From contig NZ_CANSMR010000006.1 of assembly GCF_947648125.1 (NCBI RefSeq), positions 186,001 to 250,000 of the forward strand: 64,000 nucleotides of DNA, in the 5' to 3' direction. Position 1 is the first letter of the stretch, and every line of letters begins with the position of its first letter. Below the pieces are notes generated by a model. The model was not told the DNA's origin and did not search any database. It worked only from the letters and a program-made list of their open reading frames with translations. The DNA comes from an uncultured Bradyrhizobium sp. GTDB taxonomy: Bacteria > Pseudomonadota > Alphaproteobacteria > Rhizobiales > Xanthobacteraceae. This document shows, in pieces, positions 17,580 to 24,399 of the stretch. The position numbers and the translations under genes are program-made.

Positions 17580-18791
17580 TCAGTTCTTGATGAGGTCGCC
17601 GAACGGCACCCAGCGCGTGCCGTCGTAGCGGATCAGTTGCAAGCTGGTCATCGGCGTATACCGCTGCGGCGAATTGCTGACCGCGGTGCCGTTGATCAGC
17701 ATCGGTAGATGCAGATCCCTGATGCTGGTCGCCTGTTTCATCACATTGGCGCGGGTGAGGTCGTTGCCGGCGGCCTTCAGCACCGCGACCAGCGTCTGTG
17801 CGATGGTGTAGCCATAGACATTGAGCCAGTCGCTCTTGTTGGCGTCGGGCAGATATTTGTCCATGAAGGCGACCCATTCCTTGTAGCCGGCGTCGTCCTT
17901 CAGCGCCGGGTCGGTCGAGTCCTTCAGATACTGGCTCGAGATCACGCCGGTGGAATTGTCCTTTCCGGCGGGTTCGAGCACGCCGCTGATCGAGGCCGAG
18001 ACGTTGGAGATGATGGTGGTGGGCTTCCACCCGATCTCGCCGATCTTGCGGATCGCTTGCGCCGCGAATTTCGGCGTTGCCGCGACCAGCACGACGTCGG
18101 CGCCGCTGCTCCTGAGCAGCAGGATCTGCGTATCGACGGTGGGGGCGGTGGTCTCGTAGGCCGCGCGAGCCGCGATCGCCTCGGTGCTGCCGAGGCCTTC
18201 CTCCAGCGCCTTCAGATAGTCATTGCCGAGGTCGTCATTCTGATAGAGCACACCGACCCTGGCGTTCGGGTGGCTCGCCTTGATGTATTTGGCGTAGGCG
18301 ATCGCCTCGTCGCGATAGGTCGGCTGCCAGCCGACGGTCCACGGAAAGTTCTTCGGGTCGTCCCACTTCGCCGCGCCCGAGCCGAGGAAGAGCTGCGGCA
18401 CCTTCCTGTCGTTGAGATATTTGTGCACGGCGCTGTTGGTCGGCGTGCCGACGCCGCCGAAGATCAACAGCACCTCGTCGCTCTCGACCAGGCGACGGGT
18501 CTGTTCCACCGTTTTCGGCGGGCTGTAGGCGTCGTCGGCGATCATCATCTGGATACGCCGGCCGTTGATGCCGCCCTCGTCATTCACCTTGCGGAAATAG
18601 GCATCCGCCGATTTCGCGATTTGCGCGAATGCCGAGACGGGGCCGGACAGCGGCGCGGTGGTACCGATCTTGATCGTCCTGTCGTCGGCGCCAGAGTCAT
18701 ATTTCGCGCTCTCGGCCCGCACGGCGCCGGCGGCGATCAGCGGCAGCAGCAAAAAGGCCGCGCGCAAATGAGAGCGGACGAGGCGCGCCAT
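17580..18791 (-). CDS. ABC transporter substrate-binding protein, branched-chain/amide type
   Basis: 403 residues. A signal peptide (AAFLLLPLIAAGAVRA) is followed by the Peripla_BP_6 opening TIKIGTTAPLSGPVSAFAQI and GGINGRRIQMM. Close relative of the protein at 62230 (shared KYLN..KVP and GWQP stretches). In other bacteria such orphan binding proteins serve aromatic or hydrophobic ligands. No permease or ATPase of this class is present. First gene of the MBL operon. Confidence 0.88.
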   Translation of the reverse strand: MARLVRSHLRAAFLLLPLIAAGAVRAESAKYDSGADDRTIKIGTTAPLSGPVSAFAQIAKSADAYFRKVNDEGGINGRRIQMMIADDAYSPPKTVEQTRRLVESDEVLLIFGGVGTPTNSAVHKYLNDRKVPQLFLGSGAAKWDDPKNFPWTVGWQPTYRDEAIAYAKYIKASHPNARVGVLYQNDDLGNDYLKALEEGLGSTEAIAARAAYETTAPTVDTQILLLRSSGADVVLVAATPKFAAQAIRKIGEIGWKPTTIISNVSASISGVLEPAGKDNSTGVISSQYLKDSTDPALKDDAGYKEWVAFMDKYLPDANKSDWLNVYGYTIAQTLVAVLKAAGNDLTRANVMKQATSIRDLHLPMLINGTAVSNSPQRYTPMTSLQLIRYDGTRWVPFGDLIKN

Positions 18792-18896
18792 GACGGAATC
18801 TCCCCAGATTGCTCTCCGCCTCTTCGGGCGGAGTTGAAACGCGAATACTTCGCCCGCCGCCTGCGCGGCTTTCGGGCTACAACCGCCGCCGTACAG

Positions 18897-18912
18897 ACGA
18901 ACGATCGTTCGT
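18897..18912. promoter_or_regulatory. TetR-type operator 1
   Basis: ACGAACGATCGTTCGT is a perfect 16-bp palindrome in the divergent region between the ABC binding protein and the TetR gene. Paired with the site at 18925. Typical TetR operator symmetry. Confidence 0.7.
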
Positions 18913-18924
18913 ACGGTTGACTAG

Positions 18925-18938
18925 CGAACGATCGTTCG
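18925..18938. promoter_or_regulatory. TetR-type operator 2
   Basis: CGAACGATCGTTCG is a perfect 14-bp palindrome sharing its core with operator 1. It lies 14 bp before the TetR start codon. The outer bases CTA/TAG extend the symmetry with one mismatch. Confidence 0.7.
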
Positions 18939-18952
18939 TTAGTCAAGGCGCC

Positions 18953-19654
18953 ATGGCGGCTTCCACATCCAGCGCGGCCGAGGCGGTCGTGACCTCCACC
19001 CGCGAGCGCATCCTCAGCGAGGCGCTCAGCCTGTTCGCGCAAAGCGGCTATAGCGGCGCGTCGATGCGCGAGCTCGCGCGCCGCGTCGGCATCCGCGAGA
19101 GCAGCCTCTACAATCATTTTCCGGGCAAGGCCGCGATCCTCGAGGCGATCGTCAGCGAGCACGGTCCGGCGAGTTCGGCCGATCGGCTCGAGGCGCCGCG
19201 CTACCGGCAGCTCGTGCAGCAGCCGAGCGCTTTCTGCCGCCAGTTCGCGCTCGACCTCGTCGAACAATGGTCGGATCCGCGCGAGCATCAGTTCCAGAAG
19301 GTCATCACCGCCGAGCGCAACCGTGTGCCCGGTATCCGCGCCAAGTTCGCCGACCATTTCTATGCGCGCGAACAAAGCCTTATGACGGACTACTTCCGCG
19401 GCTTCGCGCTCGCCGGACTGATCTCGACCACAGACCCGCGCGAGGCGGCGCGGTTGTTCGCGGCCGGCCTGATCTATGTCAGGCTCGAACATTATGTGAT
19501 GGGCGCGCAGGCCTCGCCGCGGCCGAAGGTGATCGAGGCGATTGACCGCTATCTCGCGTTCTTCCTGTCGCTGATTGCGGCAAAGGACGCAGACATTTCG
19601 GATAAGAAGCAACGAAAAAAGGGAGAGACGCATGGCAAGGCTGCCCCTGATTGA
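18953..19654 (+). CDS. TetR-family repressor
   Basis: 233 residues from the ATG at 18953. The N-terminal HTH is explicit (RERILSEALSLFAQSGYSGA, then SMRELARRVGIRESSLYNHF). The ligand domain is about 180 residues. The stop overlaps the start of the CMD-family gene by 23 bp, so the two are co-transcribed. Two palindromes just upstream make autoregulation and control of the divergent ABC-MBL operon likely. A start further upstream (18809) would read through the operators and is rejected. Confidence 0.9.
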   Translation: MAASTSSAAEAVVTSTRERILSEALSLFAQSGYSGASMRELARRVGIRESSLYNHFPGKAAILEAIVSEHGPASSADRLEAPRYRQLVQQPSAFCRQFALDLVEQWSDPREHQFQKVITAERNRVPGIRAKFADHFYAREQSLMTDYFRGFALAGLISTTDPREAARLFAAGLIYVRLEHYVMGAQASPRPKVIEAIDRYLAFFLSLIAAKDADISDKKQRKKGETHGKAAPD

Positions 19655-20189
19655 TCCGGAGACGACCAGCGGCGACATCCGCACGGTGTTCGATCGCATG
19701 CCGGTCAAGCTGAACATCTTCCGCATGATGGCCCATGCCGAGGCCAATGCGATGCCGCTGATGCGGCTCGCCAATTCGATCCTGCACAAGCAGAAGCTCT
19801 CGGCGGTCAACCGCGAGCTGCTGATCCTGCAGGCCGCGCAGCTCGAGGGCGGTGCCTACGAATGGCGCCAGCATGTACCGATCGCGCTCGGCGTCGGCGT
19901 GACGCAAGCGCAGATCGATGCCGTCGAGCACGGCAACTACGATGCCGCCGCGCTCAATGCGGCCGAGCGTGCGCTGCTCGGCTTCGGCCGCGAAGTGGTC
20001 GAGAAGGTGCGCGTTAGTGACGCGGCCTTTGCCGCGGTACGCGGGCATTTCAGCGATCAGGAGATCGTCGAGGCGATCGTCGCGCTCGGCTTCTACATGA
20101 TGATGGCGCGGCTGACGGAGGCGACCGAGACCGATCTCGATCCGGCCGCCGGCATGGCCATCTATGAGAGCGGCAAGAAGCGGGGTTGA
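19632..20189 (+). CDS. Carboxymuconolactone decarboxylase (CMD)-family protein
   Basis: 185 residues beginning MARLPLIDPETTSGDIRTVF. The helical core LSAVNRELLILQAAQLEGGA then YEWRQHVPIALGVG is typical of the CMD/AhpD fold. No CxxC pair is seen, so it is not a peroxidase like AhpD and is more likely a hydrolase or decarboxylase-like partner. Its start lies inside the TetR gene, a coupled operon, and an SDR follows 4 bp later. Confidence 0.85.
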   Translation: MARLPLIDPETTSGDIRTVFDRMPVKLNIFRMMAHAEANAMPLMRLANSILHKQKLSAVNRELLILQAAQLEGGAYEWRQHVPIALGVGVTQAQIDAVEHGNYDAAALNAAERALLGFGREVVEKVRVSDAAFAAVRGHFSDQEIVEAIVALGFYMMMARLTEATETDLDPAAGMAIYESGKKRG

Positions 20190-20193
20190 TGGG

Positions 20194-21069
20194 ATGTCGG
20201 AGACTTCGCAAGAGGCCAAGCAAGGGGCCTCACAAGACACGAAGCCGGAGCGCCATGTCCGTCCGCTGAGCGCGGAGTCGTCAGGCACCGCGCCGGGCAG
20301 GGGCCGTCTCAACGGCCGCCGCATCCTGGTGGTCGGCGGCGGCCAGCGTGTGTTTGAAGCAGCGACCGATCCGATCGGCAACGGCCGCGCCATGAGCCTG
20401 CTGTTCGCGCGCGAGGGCGCCCATGTCGCGGTCGCCGACCTCAACCGCGCCTCTGCGGACGACACGGTCGCGCGCATCGCGGCTGACGGCGGCCGCGCCT
20501 TCGCGATCGCCGCCGACGTCACCAAGGAGGCCGACGTCATCAGGATGATCGCCGAGGCGCACCACACGATGGGCGGGCTCGACGGCATGGTGCTGAACAT
20601 CGGCACCTTCGGCAAGACCGGGCTCGACAATGTCAGCGCCGAGGAATGGAACAGGATCTACGACGTCAATGTGCGCGGCCCGATGCTGTGCTGCCGCGCC
20701 GCCTTGCCGAAGTTCGCCGACGGCGGCTCTATCGTCTTCATCTCCTCGATCGCGGCGCTGAAGGCGGGATCGCAGATGGCGGTCTATGATTCCTCCAAGG
20801 CGGCGCTCGGCGGCCTGATGCGCAACATCGCCCATACCGGCGCGCGGCGCGGCATCCGCGCCAACCTGGTCTATCCCGGGCTGGTCGACACGCCGAACGG
20901 CCGCGAGGCCGGCGCGGGACGACCGTCGCGCGGCAAGAGCCAGGTTCCGTTCGGCCGCCAGGCGACGGCGTGGGAGATCGCCTACGCGGTGCTGTTCTTC
21001 ATGTCGGATGAAAGCGTCTACGTCACCGCGCAGACGCTCGCGGTCGACAGCGGCCTGAGCGGAATGTGA
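20194..21069 (+). CDS. SDR-family oxidoreductase with an atypical cofactor loop
   Basis: 291 residues. The Rossmann segment reads RRILVVGGGQRVFEAATDPI followed by GNGRAMS, an inserted loop in place of the usual TGxxxGIG. The catalytic Ser (FISSIAALKAG) and the YxxxK motif (YDSSKAALGG) are intact, and a C-terminal AVDSGLSGM closes a typical SDR. A Gln/Glu/Pro-rich tail of about 45 residues precedes the Rossmann domain. Probably a dehydrogenase acting with the CMD protein in the TetR-controlled unit. Confidence 0.85.
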   Translation: MSETSQEAKQGASQDTKPERHVRPLSAESSGTAPGRGRLNGRRILVVGGGQRVFEAATDPIGNGRAMSLLFAREGAHVAVADLNRASADDTVARIAADGGRAFAIAADVTKEADVIRMIAEAHHTMGGLDGMVLNIGTFGKTGLDNVSAEEWNRIYDVNVRGPMLCCRAALPKFADGGSIVFISSIAALKAGSQMAVYDSSKAALGGLMRNIAHTGARRGIRANLVYPGLVDTPNGREAGAGRPSRGKSQVPFGRQATAWEIAYAVLFFMSDESVYVTAQTLAVDSGLSGM

Positions 21070-21085
21070 GCGGCGCGGCGCGCCG

Positions 21086-22081
21086 CTATTCGGCGGCGAT
21101 GCTGGTCGGGATCGGGATTGTCACCTTGGGGCCTGTCTTGGCCACGCGGCGGTTCTTCTTGCTGAAACGGCTGCCGGCGAGCAGCGCCGCAGCGGCGCGC
21201 AGCTGCTCGCGCAGCCATTGATTGGTGGTGTCGCCCTCGGCAGTGGCATGCCAATAGAGATAATTGACGTGCGGGCTGATCGGGAACGGGCAGGGGAAGC
21301 ACTGCAACAGCCCGGGATCTTCCAGCACGGAGGCGGCGCTCTCCGACGCCGTCAGCAGCATGTTGCTGCGGCTCACGACATGGCAGGCGGTCGCGAAGTT
21401 CTGGCAGGTCAGGCGCACGGTACGCGTCAGGCCGAGGCGCTGGAACTGGAAGTCCTCGAACGACAGGCCGCTGCGCCGCGACGTCACGCAGACGTGTTCC
21501 AGGCGCAGGTAAGCCTTCTTGTCGAGCCGCGTGCCGAGCTCGGGATGGCCGCGCCGGGCGAACACCGCGATATGCTCGGTCAGGATCTGCTCGCGCCGCA
21601 CCTCGGTCGAGAGCGGCAGCAGCGTGTCGATCGCGACATCCAACGTGCCGGCGGCAAGCTCTCGCTCCAGATTGTTGCGCTCGCTGCGCACGGTCGCGAT
21701 CTCGACCAGCGGCGCGACGGCGCTGATTCGGTTGATCAGCGCGCTCAGCATTGGCGCCTCGAGATTGTTGCGCAGGCCGATCACGAACCGCTTCGGCGTC
21801 TTGGCCGGATCGAAGCGGTTGGTGTGGGTCAGCGTCGTCTCCAGGCCGTTGAGCGCCTGGCGCACCGTGGTGATGATCTGGCGCGCCAGCGGCGTCGGCG
21901 TCATCACGTGATGGCGGCGCACGAACAGCGGATCGTTGAACATCGCGCGCAGCCGGCTCAGCGCATGGCTCACCGCGGGCTGCGTCAGATTGAGGCGGAA
22001 GCAGGCGCGGCTGACGCCGCCCTCGGTGTAAATCGCGTCGAACACGACGAACAGGTTCAGATCGATATCGCGTACATGCAT
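21086..22081 (-). CDS. LysR-family regulator, NodD/NahR-like
   Basis: 331 residues from the ATG at 22081 (MHVRDIDLNLFVVFDAIYTE). The HTH NLTQPAVSHALSRLR and the RRHHVMTPTPLA region are typical of the NodD/NahR branch, which often senses aromatic compounds. Divergent from the sugar-type ABC operon, with a 24-bp dyad between them at 22099-22122, so it is the probable activator of that operon. The ligand is unknown. Confidence 0.88.
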   Translation of the reverse strand: MHVRDIDLNLFVVFDAIYTEGGVSRACFRLNLTQPAVSHALSRLRAMFNDPLFVRRHHVMTPTPLARQIITTVRQALNGLETTLTHTNRFDPAKTPKRFVIGLRNNLEAPMLSALINRISAVAPLVEIATVRSERNNLERELAAGTLDVAIDTLLPLSTEVRREQILTEHIAVFARRGHPELGTRLDKKAYLRLEHVCVTSRRSGLSFEDFQFQRLGLTRTVRLTCQNFATACHVVSRSNMLLTASESAASVLEDPGLLQCFPCPFPISPHVNYLYWHATAEGDTTNQWLREQLRAAAALLAGSRFSKKNRRVAKTGPKVTIPIPTSIAAE

Positions 22082-22098
22082 GGAAATAATCAATCCGT

Positions 22099-22122
22099 AT
22101 CCGTCGAATGCATTTGACGAAT
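22099..22122. promoter_or_regulatory. LysR dyad operator
   Basis: ATCCGTCGAAT and ATTTGACGAAT-like arms form a 24-bp imperfect palindrome: 20 of 24 positions symmetrical, with the core AATGCATT perfect. It lies between LysR and the ABC operon, 51 bp before the first operon gene. Confidence 0.6.
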
Positions 22123-22172
22123 ATGAGTTGGCACTCTTAAAGTCTCAAGCAAAATAATACCTGGAGGAAACG

Positions 22173-23198
22173 ATGAGCGTGCAATCGCCATCGCGCGGCG
22201 TTGCTGTCCCTGCGGCATCATCTCGCTCGGGCTCAATGTTCGCAAAGCCGAGCCAGGAGCAGATCGTGCTCCTGATCACGATCGCGCTTCTTGTTGTGTT
22301 TGGCCTGACCCTGAACGGTTTCGCCACCGTCTCCAATCTGCTGAATCTGCTGCGCAGTATTTCCATCCTCGGCGTGCTCGGCCTCGGCATGGGGCTGATC
22401 GTGATCAGCCGCGGCATCGACCTCTCCGAGGTCGCGATCATGGCGGGTTCCTGGGCGATCGCCCTGATCTACATGCAGAACGGCATGCCCGTTTTCACGG
22501 CAGTGCTGCTGGCGCTGGCCATTGCGGTGCTGATCGGCGTCGCCAACGGCGTCATGGTCGCCTTTGTCGAGGCGCCGGCGCTGTTCGTGACGCTGGCCGC
22601 CGGCTTCGTGATCTATGGCCTCGCGTTCTGGATCGCACCGGCCTGGGTGGTCTACGCGCCGAAGGACGCGCCGGGCCTGATGTATCTCGGCGCCGGACGG
22701 CTGTTCGGCATTCCGGTTCCGATCCTGGTGTTCGCGGTCTGCGCGATCGCGATGCACCTGTTCCTGTCGCGCACCTCGATCGGTCGCTTCATCTATTCGC
22801 AGGGCGACAATCCGGAGGCTGCCCGGCTGACCGGCATTCCGCTGCGTCCGCTGATCGTGCTGGAGCACGTCTTGGTTGCACTGCTCGCCTGGATTGCAGG
22901 CTTGGTCTGGGTTGGCACCACGGGCAGCATGCAGATGGCGATCACCCAGGGCACCATGATCTTCGACGTCGTGCTGGTCGTCGTGATCGGCGGCATCAGC
23001 CTGATCGGCGGCCGCGGCAGCGTATTCAGCGTCGTGGTCGGCTGCGTCCTGATCGGCACGCTGCTTAACGCCTTCACCATCATGGACGTCAACAGCGAGG
23101 TGCAGAACATCATCAAGGGCGTGGTGTTGCTGGCCGCGATCGTGCTCGACAACTGGCTGCATCCCCGCGACGAGGAGACCGCGCGGCAGGGCGACTAA
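22173..23198 (+). CDS. Sugar-type ABC transporter permease 1 (RbsC-like)
   Basis: 341 residues with about ten hydrophobic segments. The RbsC family hallmarks are GLGMGLIVISRGIDLSEVAI and the C-terminal VVIGGISLIGGRGSVFSVVV. First gene of a five-gene operon carrying a second permease, a binding protein and one ATPase. The ATG has CTGGAGGAAACG upstream. Imports a monosaccharide or sugar-like compound; identity unknown. Confidence 0.9.
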   Translation: MSVQSPSRGVAVPAASSRSGSMFAKPSQEQIVLLITIALLVVFGLTLNGFATVSNLLNLLRSISILGVLGLGMGLIVISRGIDLSEVAIMAGSWAIALIYMQNGMPVFTAVLLALAIAVLIGVANGVMVAFVEAPALFVTLAAGFVIYGLAFWIAPAWVVYAPKDAPGLMYLGAGRLFGIPVPILVFAVCAIAMHLFLSRTSIGRFIYSQGDNPEAARLTGIPLRPLIVLEHVLVALLAWIAGLVWVGTTGSMQMAITQGTMIFDVVLVVVIGGISLIGGRGSVFSVVVGCVLIGTLLNAFTIMDVNSEVQNIIKGVVLLAAIVLDNWLHPRDEETARQGD

Positions 23199-23275
23199 GA
23201 GCGTCCAAGCAGCCAGATCTCTGGCCGATCAAAAGAATCCAAATCAATCAAAAGAATTTTGTGTGGAGGAGACGA

Positions 23276-24301
23276 ATGAAGACGACCAAGTTCTGGACGA
23301 TCCTGCTCGCCGGCGTGACGCTCGCCGCGATGCCGTTCGCGGCATCGGCGCAGGAGGAAGGTACCAAGGCCGGGCGCGAGCTGCGCGCTGCCTACGACAA
23401 GTCGCTGCAGGGTAAGACCGTCGCCTATCTGCCGATCGCGCTCGGCGTGCCGCTGTCCGACGAATGGGGCCGCGTGGTGCAGGAAGAGGCCGAGTGGCGC
23501 GGCATGAAGTACATCGTGCGCGATCCCAACAACAATCCATCCGCGATGCAGCAGGCGCTGACCGCGCTGGTCGACCAGAAGCCCGACGTCCTGATCGTGC
23601 AGAATCCGAGCGTGACGTTGCTGATGAAGGACCTGAAGCGCGCCGAGGCCCAGGGCACGCATGTGATCCAGGTCAACATGGCCTCCAACTACAAGTCCGG
23701 TGCCTTTGTCGGCGTCGACTGGCGCGAGATCGGCAGGATGCTCGCGAACGAAGCCGTCAAGGCCTGCGGCACCGGCTCCGGCAAATCGGGCAAGGTGCAG
23801 ATCGTGCAGGGCGAATTGACCGCAGCCGCCAGTGTCGATCAGGTCGGCGCCATCATGGAGGTCCTGAACAAGGATCCCAACATCAAGGTGGTGTCGAACC
23901 AGGCGGCGAACTGGGACGCCAACACCGCGCTCAACATCACCGCCACCGTGATCCAGCAGCATCCCGATCTCTGCGCCTCCATCGGCTTCTGGGGCATCAT
24001 GGAATCGGGCGCCGCACAGGCGATCCGCAATGCCGGCAAGATCGACGATGTGAAGGTGTTCGCCTCGGGCGAGGGCTCGCAGCTCGATTGCGACCAGGTC
24101 ACGTCAGGTAATTTCAGCAAGTTCCTCAGCTACAAGGCGACCGAGCAGGGCCACGACCTGATGTTTGCCGCTGAAACCCTGCTGATGTCCGGCGACAAGC
24201 CCGGCACGAAAAACCTGTCCTATTACACGCGGCCGATCTGGATCGACAAGTCGAACGCCTCGCTCGGCGGCACCTGCTTCGCGCTACCCAAGAAAAACTA
24301 A
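23276..24301 (+). CDS. Sugar-type ABC transporter substrate-binding protein (RbsB-like)
   Basis: 341 residues from the ATG at 23276 (GGAGGAGACGA upstream). A signal peptide (MKTTKFWTILLAGVTLAAM, cleavage after ASA) is followed by a Peripla_BP_4-type domain (TVAYLPIALGVPLSDEWG, then VDQKPDVLIVQNPSVTL). Lies in the operon between the two permeases. The ligand is not obvious; residues differ from RbsB. A strong hairpin follows the gene at 24313. Confidence 0.85.
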   Translation: MKTTKFWTILLAGVTLAAMPFAASAQEEGTKAGRELRAAYDKSLQGKTVAYLPIALGVPLSDEWGRVVQEEAEWRGMKYIVRDPNNNPSAMQQALTALVDQKPDVLIVQNPSVTLLMKDLKRAEAQGTHVIQVNMASNYKSGAFVGVDWREIGRMLANEAVKACGTGSGKSGKVQIVQGELTAAASVDQVGAIMEVLNKDPNIKVVSNQAANWDANTALNITATVIQQHPDLCASIGFWGIMESGAAQAIRNAGKIDDVKVFASGEGSQLDCDQVTSGNFSKFLSYKATEQGHDLMFAAETLLMSGDKPGTKNLSYYTRPIWIDKSNASLGGTCFALPKKN

Positions 24302-24312
24302 CAAGGCGCGAG

Positions 24313-24347
24313 ACAGCCGGCGCGGGGGGCATTCCCGCGCCGGCTGT
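24313..24347 (+). promoter_or_regulatory. Perfect 14-bp hairpin between binding protein and permease 2
   Basis: ACAGCCGGCGCGGG and its complement enclose a 7-base loop. It has no U-tract. In ABC operons such hairpins usually stabilise the binding-protein mRNA or attenuate the downstream genes. Position supports that role. Confidence 0.6.
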
Positions 24348-24399
24348 ATCACGGGTCAGAATCCGGAAACGTTGAAACCGGATCAGGAGTGCTTTGGCG

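Noticed and set aside
18809-18952. Longer start for the TetR gene
   Set aside because: Would translate through the two palindromic operators; the ATG at 18953 gives the normal family length.
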